Source of the DNA: Nocardioides euryhalodurans | GTDB lineage: Bacteria > Actinomycetota > Actinomycetes > Propionibacteriales > Nocardioidaceae | Direction: 5' to 3' | Length of the DNA: 64,000 nt | Assembly: GCF_004564375.1 (NCBI RefSeq) | Contig: NZ_CP038267.1 | Coordinates: forward strand, 434,001 to 498,000 | In this document: positions 40,202 through 51,310 of the stretch, piece by piece | Position numbering within the stretch: position 1 is the first letter of the stretch | How the letters are laid out: the number at the start of each line of letters is the position of its first letter | Notes under the pieces: model-generated | What the model was told of the DNA's origin: nothing | Seen by the model: the letters and a program-made list of their open reading frames with translations, nothing else | The model's database searches: none | Program-made: the position numbers and the translations under genes

Positions 40202-41014
40202 GTGTCGGCCATGGACCTCCGCGACGGCCTCCTGGCCGCCTACGACGACCAGCTGCGGATCGAGACCGCGAGCGCGACCTCGGTCGCGGAGCTCGGGCCG
40301 CTGCGGCTGGCGACCTACGAGGGCGGCCGGGGATTCGTGACCTACCGCGACCTCGGCGACGCCGACGAGCGGGGCGTCCGGCAGCTCGTCGTCGGTGCCC
40401 TCGCGCACTACCGCGCCGACCCGCACGTCGTGCGTGTCGAGTGGAAGACCCGCGGCCACGACCGGGCGCCCGGGCTCCACGACGCGCTGGTGGCACACGG
40501 CTTCGAGGAGGGGGAGCGGGAGTCGGTGATGATCGGCGAGGCGCAGGCGCTGGCCGTCGACGTCCCGCTCCCGCAGGGAGTGGTGCTGCGGCAGATCTGG
40601 TCGGAGGGCGACGTACGCGCGATGTGCCGGCAGCAGCAGGAGGTCTTCGGTGACGACCTCGATCCCGAGGAGATGACGCAAGCACTGGTGCGACGCCTGG
40701 CGCTGCGTGACGACACCGAGCTGTGGGTGGCGGAGGTGGAGGGCGAGGTGGTGTGCGCCGGTCGGCTCGAGCCCGTGACCGGGACCGAGTTCGCCGGCAT
40801 CTGGGGCGGAGCGACCGTGGAGCGCTGGCGCGGTCGGGGCATCTACCGTGCGCTGACCGCGGCCCGTGCACGTTCGGCCCTGCGCGGTGGGAAGCGTTGG
40901 ATCCAGAGCGACTCGACCGAGGACTCCCGGCCGATCCTCGAGCGCTACGGCTTCCTGGCCGTCACCACCACGACGCCGTACGAGTGGAGCCGCGCGTCCG
41001 CCGGCGCGTCGTAA
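40202..41014 (+). CDS. GNAT-family N-acetyltransferase
   Basis: 270 residues from GTG 40202 (ATG 40211 possible). The C-terminal half has the acetyl-CoA-binding pattern FAGIWGGATVERWRGRGIYR followed by ALTAARARSALRGGKRWIQS, typical of GNAT. The N-terminal half (about residues 1-110) looks like an unrelated or degenerate GNAT lobe. Substrate unknown. It stands between the divergent aminotransferase gene and arcD, and does not obviously belong to the arginine pathway. Confidence 0.82.
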   Translation: MSAMDLRDGLLAAYDDQLRIETASATSVAELGPLRLATYEGGRGFVTYRDLGDADERGVRQLVVGALAHYRADPHVVRVEWKTRGHDRAPGLHDALVAHGFEEGERESVMIGEAQALAVDVPLPQGVVLRQIWSEGDVRAMCRQQQEVFGDDLDPEEMTQALVRRLALRDDTELWVAEVEGEVVCAGRLEPVTGTEFAGIWGGATVERWRGRGIYRALTAARARSALRGGKRWIQSDSTEDSRPILERYGFLAVTTTTPYEWSRASAGAS

Positions 41015-41060
41015 GGGCGGTCACCGGAATCGGGGGAGGGCGTCGCGTCGGAGCCGGGGC

Positions 41061-41066
41061 TAGCGT
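41061..41066 (+). promoter_or_regulatory. -10 box upstream of arcD
   Basis: TAGCGT (TANNNT) about 48 bp before GTG 41114, giving a leader of roughly 40 nt that ends in the strong AGGAGGAGG ribosome binding site. Confidence 0.4.
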
Positions 41067-41113
41067 CGCGCTCGCCCGGTCGTACCCGTGCCCACGGCGG
41101 AGGAGGAGGTGCG

Positions 41114-42562
41114 GTGGCCACCGTCGACACCGACCAGCCGACCAGCAACGCGGCAGGGATGAGCCTGCCCACGCTCACCGCCATGGTCATCGGGTCGATG
41201 ATCGGCGCCGGAGTCTTCTCGCTTCCTGCCCGGTTCGGCAGCGCCGCCGGTGTCATCGCGGCCGTGATCGCCTGGGTCGTCGCGGGCACCGGGATGCTCA
41301 TGCTCGCGCTGGTCTTCCAGAGCCTCGCCGTGCGCAAGCCGCGGCTGGACGCCGGCGTGTTCGCCTACGCCAAGGCGGGCTTCGGCGACTACGTCGGCTT
41401 CAACTCCGCGTTCGGCTACTGGGCCAGCGCCTGCGCCGGCAACACCTTCTACTGGGTGTTCATCATGACCACGATCGGCAAGGCGTGGCCGGCCCTCGGT
41501 GAGGGCGACACCGTCCTCGCCGCGTCCCTCTCGACCGTCGGCGTCTGGGCGTTCGCGGCGCTGATCGCGCGCGGTGTCCGGGACGCGGCCGCCGTCAACC
41601 GGATCGTGACGGTGGCCAAGGTCGTCCCGATCATCGTCTTCATCCTGGTGCTGCTCTTCGCCTTCGACCCCGCGGTCTTCGTCGACAACCTGTGGGGCGG
41701 CGAGGAGCAGTCCGTGCCCTCGCTCTACGAGCAGGTCAAGGACACCATGGTCGTGACGGTCTTCGTGTTCCTCGGCATCGAGGGAGCCAGCGTCTACTCC
41801 CGCTACGCCCGTCGCCGCGAGGACGTCGGCCGGGCCACGGTCCTGGGCTTCCTGAGCGTGCTGTGCGTCTTCGCCCTCGTCACGCTGCTGGCCTACGGGA
41901 TCCTGCCGCGCGACGACATCGCCGACCTGCGGCAGCCCTCGATGGCGCCACTCTTCGCGGACGTCGTGGGGGAGTGGGGCACCGCCTTCATCAGCGTCGG
42001 GGTGGTCGTCTCGGTCCTCGGGGCCTACCTCGCCTGGACGCTGATGGCCGCCGAGGTGCTGTTCATCCCGGCGCAGGACGCCGACATGCCGCGCTTCCTG
42101 ACCCGGCAGAACGGTGCCCAGGCGCCGATCACAGCGCTGCTGCTGACCTCGTTGATGGTGCAGGCACTGATCGTCGTGGTGCTCTTCTCCGACGACGCGC
42201 TGAACTTCCTGCTCGACCTGACCACGAGCCTGTCGCTGATCCCGTACTTCCTCGCCGCGGCGTACGCGCTCAAGCTCGCGGTCACGGGGGAGACCTACGA
42301 CCGCCGGGACGGTCGCGGGAAGGGACTGGCGGTCTCCGGGCTGGCAGTGGTCTACACCGTGTTCCTCGTCTACGCCGCCGGGACGGAGTTCCTGCTGCTC
42401 TCCTGCATCGTCTACGCACCCGGGACCGTCCTCTACGTGATGGCGCGGCGCGAGAACCGGGTCCGGATGTTCACCCCCGTCGAGCTGGTCGTCTGCGCGG
42501 TCCTGGTGGCGGGCGCGATCGCTGGACTCGTGTCCCTCGCCACCGGCAGGATCTCCATCTGA
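41114..42562 (+). CDS. arcD: Arginine/ornithine antiporter (APC superfamily)
   Basis: 482 residues from GTG 41114 with AGGAGGAGG directly upstream. [20 protein letters not shown] in the first helix is the APC substrate-binding G-S-G-type break; about 12 helices follow, with [20 protein letters not shown] typical of basic amino acid antiporters. ArcD exchanges arginine for ornithine. It is 22 bp upstream of arginine deiminase, which fixes the substrate. Confidence 0.9.
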   Translation: MATVDTDQPTSNAAGMSLPTLTAMVIGSMIGAGVFSLPARFGSAAGVIAAVIAWVVAGTGMLMLALVFQSLAVRKPRLDAGVFAYAKAGFGDYVGFNSAFGYWASACAGNTFYWVFIMTTIGKAWPALGEGDTVLAASLSTVGVWAFAALIARGVRDAAAVNRIVTVAKVVPIIVFILVLLFAFDPAVFVDNLWGGEEQSVPSLYEQVKDTMVVTVFVFLGIEGASVYSRYARRREDVGRATVLGFLSVLCVFALVTLLAYGILPRDDIADLRQPSMAPLFADVVGEWGTAFISVGVVVSVLGAYLAWTLMAAEVLFIPAQDADMPRFLTRQNGAQAPITALLLTSLMVQALIVVVLFSDDALNFLLDLTTSLSLIPYFLAAAYALKLAVTGETYDRRDGRGKGLAVSGLAVVYTVFLVYAAGTEFLLLSCIVYAPGTVLYVMARRENRVRMFTPVELVVCAVLVAGAIAGLVSLATGRISI

Positions 42563-42584
42563 CCCTCCCGTCGAAAGGACCGAG

Positions 42585-43844
42585 ATGACCGACTCCGCGG
42601 CTCCGAGCGCGTCGTACGGCGTGCACTCCGAGGTCGGCCGGCTGCGCAAGGTGCTGGTCTGCTCTCCCGGTCTCGCCCACCGGCGGCTCACGCCGAGCAA
42701 CAACCACGACCTCCTCTTCGACGACGTGATGTGGGTCGAGAACGCCCAGCGGGACCACGCCGACTTCGTCGACAAGCTGACCCAGCGGGGCGTCGAGGTC
42801 GTCGAGCTGCACGAACTGCTGGCGCAGACGATGGAGGTCGACGGCGCCCGTGACTGGCTCCTGGACCGCAAGATCGTGCCCAACAAGGTCGGGCTCGGGC
42901 TCGTGGACAGCACCCGCGCCTACCTCGAGACGCTCGCTCCGCGGGAGCTCGCGGACTACCTCGTGGGCGGGCTCGCCACCGACGACCTGCCCGACGACTT
43001 CCGCTCCGGCTACGTCAGCCTCGCCCGGGAGGCGACCGGGGCGCGGGAGTACCTCATGCCGCCGCTGCCCAACACCCTCTACACCCGCGACACCACCTGC
43101 TGGCTGTACGGCGGCCTCACGATGAACCCGCTCTACTGGCCGGCCCGCAAGGAGGAGACGCTCCTCTACAAGGCGCTCTACGACTTCCACCCGGACTTCG
43201 CGGGCTCGACCGTCTGGTGGGGCGACCCCGACCAGGAGTGGGGCCAGGCCACGTTCGAGGGCGGCGACATCATGCCCGTCGGCAACGGCGTGGTGCTGAT
43301 GGGCATGAGTGAGCGGACCTCGCGCCAGGCCATCACCCAGGTCGCCGCCGCGCTCTTCGCCCAGGGTGCCGCCGAGCGGGTGGTCGTCGCCGGCATGCCG
43401 CGGCTCCGGGCGGCGATGCACCTCGACACGGTCTTCACCTTCGCCGACCGCGACATCGTGACGCTCTACCCGACCATCATGGACGCGGTGCACACGTTCA
43501 CGCTGCTGCCCTCCGACCGGGCTCCCGGGGTCGAGGTGATCGACGAGGGGTCGGCCGCGTTCGTCGACGTCGTGGCGCGCTCGCTCGGGCTCCCGGAGCT
43601 GCGGGTGATCGAGACCGGTGGCGACGTCTACCAGTCCGAGCGCCAGCAGTGGGACTCCGGCAACAACGCGGTGGCGCTGGAGCCCGGTGTGGTGTTCACC
43701 TACGACCGCAACACGCTCACCAACTCCCTGCTCCAGCAGGCGGGCGTCGAGGTGATCACGATCGTCGGCGCCGAGCTCGGGCGTGGTCGCGGCGGCGGTC
43801 ACTGCATGACGTGCCCGATCGTGCGGGAGCCGGTGGATTTCTGA
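42585..43844 (+). CDS. arcA: Arginine deiminase
   Basis: 419 residues. [20 protein letters not shown] at the N-terminus, [30 protein letters not shown] and the C-terminal catalytic-Cys motif [13 protein letters not shown] (first Cys about residue 407) are diagnostic. It hydrolyses arginine to citrulline and ammonia. AAAGG lies just before ATG 42585. Ornithine carbamoyltransferase and carbamate kinase, needed to gain ATP from citrulline, are not in the window, so here the pair could serve acid resistance or nitrogen release. Confidence 0.95.
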   Translation: MTDSAAPSASYGVHSEVGRLRKVLVCSPGLAHRRLTPSNNHDLLFDDVMWVENAQRDHADFVDKLTQRGVEVVELHELLAQTMEVDGARDWLLDRKIVPNKVGLGLVDSTRAYLETLAPRELADYLVGGLATDDLPDDFRSGYVSLAREATGAREYLMPPLPNTLYTRDTTCWLYGGLTMNPLYWPARKEETLLYKALYDFHPDFAGSTVWWGDPDQEWGQATFEGGDIMPVGNGVVLMGMSERTSRQAITQVAAALFAQGAAERVVVAGMPRLRAAMHLDTVFTFADRDIVTLYPTIMDAVHTFTLLPSDRAPGVEVIDEGSAAFVDVVARSLGLPELRVIETGGDVYQSERQQWDSGNNAVALEPGVVFTYDRNTLTNSLLQQAGVEVITIVGAELGRGRGGGHCMTCPIVREPVDF

Positions 43845-43924
43845 CGCTCGGCAGGTCAGGAACGGAGAAGCAGCCTGGCCGGCGGCCCGGATAGCGTGGG
43901 CCCGCCACTCACGAGGGAGACACG

Positions 43925-46297
<2,373 letters not shown>

Positions 46298-46356
46298 CCG
46301 TCGTCATGTCAATCCGGTCGACTCGCGACGGCCTTCACATCCACACGCGGGCTGCC

Positions 46357-46362
46357 TAGGTT
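46357..46362 (+). promoter_or_regulatory. -10 box of a leaderless promoter for the VOC gene
   Basis: TAGGTT ends 7 nt before ATG 46370, which lacks a ribosome binding site. Confidence 0.5.
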
Positions 46363-46369
46363 GGGGCGC

Positions 46370-46699
46370 ATGGTCCGCATCGGGGCAGTCGTCCTCAACG
46401 TCTCAGACCGCCACCGTGCGGCGTCCTTCTGGAGCCAGGCGCTGGGATACGCCCCAGCCGCCAACCCGGACTTCCTGGTGCCGGCCGAGGACGGTGCGGC
46501 GAGGCTCCACCTCGACGAGACCGACCGGACTCACCTCGACCTGTGGGTCGACGACGCCGAGGAACAGGATGCCGAGGTCGAGCGGCTCGTCGCGCTCGGC
46601 GCCCGTCAGGTCGAGTGGGACTACCCGGACGACGCGGACTTCGTGGTGCTCGCCGATCCGGACGGCAACCTGTTCTGCGTGATCGACAAGGGCGCATGA
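46370..46699 (+). CDS. VOC (glyoxalase/bleomycin-resistance fold) protein
   Basis: 109 residues from ATG 46370. IGAVVLNVSDRHRAASFWSQ and the closing VVLADPDGNLFCVID are the two ends of the glyoxalase-like betaalphabetabetabeta fold; HLDLWVDDAEEQDAEVERL supplies the middle metal-side strand. Such single-domain proteins are often metal-free binding proteins or small enzymes; no substrate can be assigned. Placed alone between the UvrA-like and pyrophosphatase genes. Confidence 0.85.
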   Translation: MVRIGAVVLNVSDRHRAASFWSQALGYAPAANPDFLVPAEDGAARLHLDETDRTHLDLWVDDAEEQDAEVERLVALGARQVEWDYPDDADFVVLADPDGNLFCVIDKGA

Positions 46700-46734
46700 C
46701 CCCTCTCGGCCGCCTACGGTATCCGCCGATAAGC

Positions 46735-46745
46735 GACATTATGTC
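46735..46745. promoter_or_regulatory. Palindrome GACATTATGTC before the pyrophosphatase start
   Basis: An 11-bp palindrome ending 3 bp before ATG 46749, where a ribosome binding site would be expected. AT-rich for this DNA; a possible operator or start-site element. Confidence 0.3.
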
Positions 46746-46748
46746 AAG

Positions 46749-47294
46749 ATGAAGACCCTGCCCGAGGGCATCCCCTCCCCGGCAGGCATGCTGGAGGCCA
46801 TGCCCTCCGACACCCGATCCCGCACCGACCTGCACGCCGACGGCCTCGTCGAGGTGGTGGTCGAGATCCCGCGGGGCGGCCGCAACAAGTACGAGCAGGA
46901 CGACGACGGCGTGATCTGGTTCGACCGCCGCATCGGCGGGCCGGCCGGCTTCCCCGGTGAGTACGGCTACGTCGTCGGGATCGACGCCGAGGACGGCGAC
47001 GCCCTCGACGCCCTCGTGCTGTGCGACGAGGCCACCTACCCCGGGGTCCACATGATCGCCCGGGTGCTCGGCGGCTTCGAGCTGCGGATCGGTGAGGACA
47101 CCGAGACCAAGATCCTCAGCGTCCCCGAGAGCGACCACCACCAGGACCACCTGCGCACGCTGTCCGACCTGCCCGACAACGCGCTGGAGGAGCTCGACTC
47201 GTTCTTCGTCGCCTACCGGATGCTCGAGCCGGGCGAGATGGAGGTGCTCCGGCACCTCGAGCGTGACGAGGTCCTGCGCGACTGGCTCTCCTGA
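46749..47294 (+). CDS. ppa: Inorganic pyrophosphatase (family I)
   Basis: 181 residues. The soluble PPase pattern is present: VVEIPRGGRNKYEQD, FPGEYGYVVGIDAEDGDALD (metal-binding Asp triad, with Ala for the usual Pro) and LSDLPDNALEELDSFF. It hydrolyses diphosphate to drive biosynthetic reactions in the cytoplasm. There is no clear ribosome binding site before ATG 46749; a second ATG at 46788 is less likely because it would remove a lead-in usual for the family. Its stop is 2 bp from the convergent sortase gene. Confidence 0.93.
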   Translation: MKTLPEGIPSPAGMLEAMPSDTRSRTDLHADGLVEVVVEIPRGGRNKYEQDDDGVIWFDRRIGGPAGFPGEYGYVVGIDAEDGDALDALVLCDEATYPGVHMIARVLGGFELRIGEDTETKILSVPESDHHQDHLRTLSDLPDNALEELDSFFVAYRMLEPGEMEVLRHLERDEVLRDWLS

Positions 47295-47296
47295 GC

Positions 47297-48022
47297 TCAG
47301 CCCCGGACCGGGACGACCCGGTGCAGCACCCCGATCTTGTCGATGCGGTGCTCGGGGTTGTCGAACTTGTCGCTCCAGTAGTTGCCCTCGGCGTGGTCCT
47401 CGATCGTCGCGCAGGTCGACAGCGTGATCATGGCGCGGGTCGGCGTCAGGCCCGGGCGACCCGGGACGGCCGCCCGCTGCTCCCGGAGCGACCGCGCCGA
47501 GCGGAACGACGTCTCGCGGGTGTCGACGACCCGGTAGACATAACGTGTCCCCCGCGACTCGACGTGCACCTCGTCGCCCCGGGTCAGCGAGGGCAGGTAG
47601 CGGAACGGCATCGTCGAGGACAGCCGGTGGCCGGTGACCTGGTAGTTGCCCACGCCGCCGGGACCGACTCCCCCGTCGGGCCCGTGCGGGCTGGCGAGGT
47701 CGCCGTCGTTCTGGATCGCCGTCCCCGCCGCGTCGTCGGTGACGCCCTCGTACGGCACCACCGGGAAGTCGCGCAGGTCCAGGTCCGGGATCGTGAGCGT
47801 GGCCGCAGCGGGCCGGCCGTCACTCGGCTCCGGCCCGGTCCGTCCTGGCTCGGGCACGGGTTCCGGGTCCCGGGACACGTCGCGCGAGGGTGACGGCGGC
47901 GGCTCGGTCGAGGGGGTGGTGGCCGCCACGGAGGGGCTGCTGGTCCGGCTCTCGGGCGCACAGCCCACGGCGAGGAGCAGCACGGCTGCTCCCCCGGCGA
48001 TCCGTAGCCCAGCGAGGCCCAT
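47297..48022 (-). CDS. Class E-type sortase
   Basis: 241 residues from ATG 48022. A hydrophobic N-terminus LRIAGGAAVLLLAVGCAPES is either a membrane anchor or a lipoprotein signal (the AVGC box is imperfect). A Pro/Ser-rich linker of ~60 residues precedes the sortase barrel: catalytic His in QVTGHRLSSTMPF, Cys in ITLSTCATIEDHAE and Arg in PEHRIDKIG. Class E sortases anchor LAxTG-type proteins or pilins to the wall. No sortase substrate is seen nearby. A TAGGGT box seven bases before the ATG supports this start. Confidence 0.85.
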   Translation of the reverse strand: MGLAGLRIAGGAAVLLLAVGCAPESRTSSPSVAATTPSTEPPPSPSRDVSRDPEPVPEPGRTGPEPSDGRPAAATLTIPDLDLRDFPVVPYEGVTDDAAGTAIQNDGDLASPHGPDGGVGPGGVGNYQVTGHRLSSTMPFRYLPSLTRGDEVHVESRGTRYVYRVVDTRETSFRSARSLREQRAAVPGRPGLTPTRAMITLSTCATIEDHAEGNYWSDKFDNPEHRIDKIGVLHRVVPVRG

Positions 48023-48029
48023 GCCCGTG

Positions 48030-48035
48030 ACCCTA
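48030..48035 (-). promoter_or_regulatory. -10 box of a leaderless promoter for the sortase gene
   Basis: TAGGGT on the minus strand ends 7 nt before ATG 48022. Confidence 0.45.
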
Positions 48036-48074
48036 CGACGCGCGCCCAACGCCGACCGGCCGGTGGCGCTCGCC

Positions 48075-48080
48075 TAGCAT
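48075..48080 (+). promoter_or_regulatory. -10 box of a leaderless promoter for the cyclophilin gene
   Basis: TAGCAT ends 7 nt before ATG 48088; the divergent sortase box is 40 bp away, so the two promoters overlap. Confidence 0.5.
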
Positions 48081-48087
48081 CGACCGC

Positions 48088-48768
48088 ATGGTCCCCCGAC
48101 TTCTCGCCGTTCCGGCCACCCTCGCCCTCCTCGCAGCGCTCGCAGGCTGCGGCTCCGACGACGGCTCGGACACCGCGTCCGACCCCACGTCCCCGGAGTC
48201 CAGCCCGACCGGGCCCACGACGACCTGTGACTACCCCGACGGCGGTGCCGCCTCCAAGGAGGTCTCGGCTCCGGACACCGAGGCCCCCGCCTCGGGCGAG
48301 GTGGCGGTCACCCTCACGACGAGCGTGGGCGAGATCGGCGCGACCCTCGACGCGGAGGCGGCCCCCTGCACGGTCAACTCCTTCACCTCGCTCGCCGGGC
48401 AGGGCTACTTCGACGGGACCACCTGCCACCGGCTCACCACGGCCGGCATCTTCGTGCTGCAGTGCGGTGACCCGAGCGCCTCCGGGTCCGGCGGGCCGGG
48501 CTACTCCTTCGCCGACGAGCTGAGCGGTGACGAGACCTACCCGGCGGGCACCCTGGCCATGGCCAACGCCGGACCGGACACCAACGGCTCGCAGTTCTTC
48601 GTCGTGTACGACGACACCGAGCTGCCCCCGAGCTACACCGTCTTCGGGACGATCGACGACGCGGGGCTCGAGACTGTCCGCCAGGTCGCCGAGGACGGCA
48701 CCGCCGACGGCGGCCCCGACGGCGCGCCCGCGACCGAGGTGGCGATCGAGTCAGTCTCGGTCGGCTGA
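48088..48768 (+). CDS. Cyclophilin-type peptidyl-prolyl isomerase, lipoprotein
   Basis: 226 residues. Signal peptide with lipobox LAGC (Cys about residue 21), a Ser/Asp/Pro-rich tether to about residue 70, then the cyclophilin barrel: TCHRLTTAGIFVLQCGDPSA, AGTLAMANAGPDTNGSQFFV and YTVFGTIDDAGLE. The active-site Arg and the NGSQFF segment are present, so isomerase activity on exported proteins is likely. Lipid anchoring would use Lnt at 28422. Its 3' end overlaps the convergent osmC-like gene by 18 bp. Confidence 0.9.
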   Translation: MVPRLLAVPATLALLAALAGCGSDDGSDTASDPTSPESSPTGPTTTCDYPDGGAASKEVSAPDTEAPASGEVAVTLTTSVGEIGATLDAEAAPCTVNSFTSLAGQGYFDGTTCHRLTTAGIFVLQCGDPSASGSGGPGYSFADELSGDETYPAGTLAMANAGPDTNGSQFFVVYDDTELPPSYTVFGTIDDAGLETVRQVAEDGTADGGPDGAPATEVAIESVSVG

Positions 48769-49206
48769 GGCCTCGCCGGCCAGCGAGAACGCCACGGGCT
48801 CCCCCAGGGCCACCGTCCGGCTGACGGTGCACAGCCGGTCGCGGGTCTGCTCCAGCGAGCGCGGCAGGACCGCGCGGGCGGCGTCGCCCCCCTCCCCCTC
48901 GGGGAAGGTGAGGTCGAAGGCCAACGACAGGTTCACCAGGTGGTTGCCGTGCTCGTCACGCACCTTGTGGCCGCTCGCCCGCACCGTCAGCGCCTCGGCG
49001 GGCGCCCGCTTGCGGGTGATCAGGTCGACGTCGATCGCGCCGCAGCCGGCGAGGGCGGCGAGCAGCAGCTCCACCGGTGAGAAGTCGGGGTCCTCTCCCC
49101 CGCTGCCGATGAAGGTCTCACCGCCGCGGGCGTTGGTCGCCTTGTAGCGACCCTCCCCGATCTTGGTGAGCTCGATCTGGCGCAGGCTGTCGGGCTGGTC
49201 GCTCAT
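48751..49206 (-). CDS. OsmC-family peroxidase-like protein
   Basis: 151 residues. FSPVELLLAALAGCGAIDVD with the first redox Cys, and the second Cys in DRLCTVSRT near the C-terminus, match OsmC/YhfA proteins that reduce organic hydroperoxides with a thiol donor. Cytoplasmic. Before ATG 49206 there is CAGGCT at 6-nt spacing, a weak leaderless-type box. Monocistronic. Confidence 0.9.
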   Translation of the reverse strand: MSDQPDSLRQIELTKIGEGRYKATNARGGETFIGSGGEDPDFSPVELLLAALAGCGAIDVDLITRKRAPAEALTVRASGHKVRDEHGNHLVNLSLAFDLTFPEGEGGDAARAVLPRSLEQTRDRLCTVSRTVALGEPVAFSLAGEASADRD

Positions 49207-49249
49207 GGCGCCAGCCTGCCAGACCGTCCCCGACGACCGGCGAGGTGCG

Positions 49250-49402
49250 TCAGCGCAGGACGCGTCGCAGCGCGCTGCGCTGCCGCCGGCCGCGGCGCTC
49301 GCTCGCCCGGTCCAGCTCCACGGTCCGCAACAGCGCCAGGTCCTGCTCCGAGTGGGTCCGTCCGTCGACGATCCCGTAGGACAGGTACGGCTGCGTGCTC
49401 AT
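49250..49402 (-). CDS. Putative 50-residue basic protein
   Basis: A short frame with ATG 49402 preceded by GGAGGGAGCTGGAAGACC. The product starts MSTQPYLSYGIVDGRTHSEQ and ends in an Arg-rich helix (RGRRQRSALRRVLR). The regular N-terminal half and basic amphipathic tail look protein-like rather than random. No known family. It sits alone downstream of a palindrome (49450-49462) and a GC-poor stretch that could hold its promoter. Confidence 0.45.
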   Translation of the reverse strand: MSTQPYLSYGIVDGRTHSEQDLALLRTVELDRASERRGRRQRSALRRVLR

Positions 49403-49449
49403 GGTCTTCCAGCTCCCTCCGACCCCGTTCCGGGTCGCGATCTCCACGA

Positions 49450-49462
49450 TTCATGTAATGAA
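49450..49462. promoter_or_regulatory. Palindrome TTCATGTAATGAA upstream of the small basic protein gene
   Basis: TTCAT-GTA-ATGAA lies 48 bp before ATG 49402 in an AT-richer patch. It could be an operator for a small winged-helix repressor; nothing else identifies the regulator. Confidence 0.35.
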
Positions 49463-49554
49463 CGATGTCGCTTGTGCGACTCTTACATTCTAGGAGTACG
49501 CGAGTGCTGTCGGCGCATCACCGACGCGGTGATGTCGGACACCAGCCGCGAGGG

Positions 49555-51240
49555 TCACCGGGGCATCGCCGAGACCGGCAGGTCGAACCAGCGCAGGTGC
49601 TCGAAGTCGGGGCGCAGGTCGGCCGGGTGGTCGTCCAGGTCCGGCCCCTCGGCCGCCGCCAGCAGCGCCTTGCCGTCGGTCAGGTGCTGGGCGAGCAGCT
49701 CGACGCCGCCCCGGTCGTCGTTGCGCGGCATCGAGACCCGCCCGTCGGCGTACGACACGTCGCGCAGCGAGAGCGGCGGCGTGACCAGGCCGTCGCGGTG
49801 GCGCCACCGCCCCGACGCCTCGTCGAAGAGGTAGTCCCCCAGCAGCCGCCAGCCGTCGTGGGCGACCATCCGGACCGCCTCGATGATGTAGTCGACGACC
49901 GCGTCGGAGACGAAGTAGTTGAAGTTGACCCGTACCCAGCCCGGCTTGATGCCCTCGCAGCCGCCGGTGATCTCCCGCTCGAACTCGTGGGAGCGCTCGA
50001 GGTCGATCCCGAGCAGCCGGTGGCCGTAGGGTCCGGCGCACGAGCAGCCACCGCGCGACTGGATCCCGAAGAGGTCGTTGAGCAGCGCCACGACGTAGTT
50101 GTGGTGGAGGTGCCGCCCCGACGGCGACCGGATGACGAAGGAGACGATCGAGAGCCGCTCGCGCTCGAGGTTGCCGAGGATCTCGATCGCGGGCTCCTGG
50201 CGCCACGCCTCGACGGCCCGGTGCAGGAAGCGCTCCTCGTGCTCGCGGATGGTCTCGACCCCCACGGCCTCCTTGAGCTGGAAGACCAGCCCCGCGCGGA
50301 TCGCCTCGATGATGGCCGGCGTCCCGCCCTCCTCGCGCTGCGCGGGGTCGTCGAGGTAGCGGTGGTCGTCGGGGTTCACGTAGGCCACCGTCCCGCCCCC
50401 CGGGACGTCGGGCACCCGGTTGGCGAAGAGCGCCCGCCTGGCCACCAGCACGCCGGGCGTGGCCGGACCGCCGATGAACTTGTGCGGGGACAGGAAGATC
50501 GCGTCCTTGTACGCCGGACCCGCGGCCGGGTCCCCCATGTCGACGTCGACGTACGGAGCCGCCGCGGCGAAGTCGTAGAGGCTGAGCGCGTCGTGCTCGT
50601 GGAGCAGCGACGAGATCGCGGCTGTGTCGGAGACGATCCCGGTGACGTTGGAGGCCGCCGAGAAGGAGCCGATCCGCAACGGCCGGTCGGCGTGCTCCTC
50701 GAGCCTGGCCCGCAGGTCGTCGAGGTCCACTCCCCCGTCCGGGTCCTGCCGGATCGTGACGACGTCGGCGATCGACTCCCGCCACGGGATCTCGTTGGAG
50801 TGGTGCTCGTAGGGGCCGATGAACACGACCGGCCGGTCCCCGGGAGGGATGCGCTCGGTCAGGTGGTGGACGTCGTCGAGCGCCGAGGGGATCCGGAGCC
50901 CCAGGATGCCGATCAGCTTGTCGATCGCGGCGGTGCAGCCCGAGCCGGTGAAGACGACGACGCAGTCCTCTCCCCCGCCGACCGCCTCGCAGACGATGTC
51001 GCGAGCCTCCTCGCGCAGCCGTGTCGTCTGCAGGCCGGTCCCGCTCGACTCGGTGTGGGTGTTGGCGTACGACGGCAGCACCTGGCCGCGGATGAAGTCC
51101 TCGATGAAGGACAGCGCCCGGCCCGAGGCGGTGTAGTCGGCGTACGTCACCCGCCGCCGGCCGTACGGCGTGGACATCACGTGGTCCTCGCCGATCACCG
51201 CCTCGCGGATCAGCCCCAGGAGCGCCTCCGGGTCGTTCAC
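49555..51240 (-). CDS. Class V aminotransferase (cysteine desulfurase-like), long form
   Basis: 561 residues from GTG 51240, with a leaderless-type TAGGTT box 7 nt upstream. The PLP core shows YADYTASGRALSFIEDFIRG, SSGTGLQTTRLREEARDIV, GPYEHHSNEIPWRES, SLYDFAAAAPYVDVDM and the Schiff-base Lys region FLSPHKFIGGPATPGVL. A Cys-rich loop follows (RGGCSCAGPYGHRLLG), where a desulfurase would have its persulfide Cys. About 100 extra C-terminal residues form an unrecognised domain. Unlike the 38946 enzyme it has Cys in the right loop, so sulfur transfer is possible; amine transfer or lyase activity remains open. Confidence 0.85.
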   Translation of the reverse strand: MNDPEALLGLIREAVIGEDHVMSTPYGRRRVTYADYTASGRALSFIEDFIRGQVLPSYANTHTESSGTGLQTTRLREEARDIVCEAVGGGEDCVVVFTGSGCTAAIDKLIGILGLRIPSALDDVHHLTERIPPGDRPVVFIGPYEHHSNEIPWRESIADVVTIRQDPDGGVDLDDLRARLEEHADRPLRIGSFSAASNVTGIVSDTAAISSLLHEHDALSLYDFAAAAPYVDVDMGDPAAGPAYKDAIFLSPHKFIGGPATPGVLVARRALFANRVPDVPGGGTVAYVNPDDHRYLDDPAQREEGGTPAIIEAIRAGLVFQLKEAVGVETIREHEERFLHRAVEAWRQEPAIEILGNLERERLSIVSFVIRSPSGRHLHHNYVVALLNDLFGIQSRGGCSCAGPYGHRLLGIDLERSHEFEREITGGCEGIKPGWVRVNFNYFVSDAVVDYIIEAVRMVAHDGWRLLGDYLFDEASGRWRHRDGLVTPPLSLRDVSYADGRVSMPRNDDRGGVELLAQHLTDGKALLAAAEGPDLDDHPADLRPDFEHLRWFDLPVSAMPR

Positions 51241-51247
51241 GGTTCCC

Positions 51248-51253
51248 AACCTA
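51248..51253 (-). promoter_or_regulatory. -10 box of a leaderless promoter for the long class V aminotransferase
   Basis: TAGGTT on the minus strand ends 7 nt before GTG 51240, deciding between this and a TTG at 51249. Confidence 0.5.
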
Positions 51254-51258
51254 GACAG

Positions 51259-51293
51259 CAGACGGGCCGGGAGCCATGCTCCCGGCCCGTCTG
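51259..51293 (-). terminator. Strong hairpin terminator after the S55 peptidase gene
   Basis: CAGACGGGCCGGGAGC, 3-nt loop CAT, GCTCCCGGCCCGTCTG: a perfect 16-bp stem between two minus-strand genes, 17 bp past the S55 stop and just before the next promoter. Confidence 0.8.
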
Positions 51294-51310
51294 GTGCGGA
51301 TGATTCGCGG

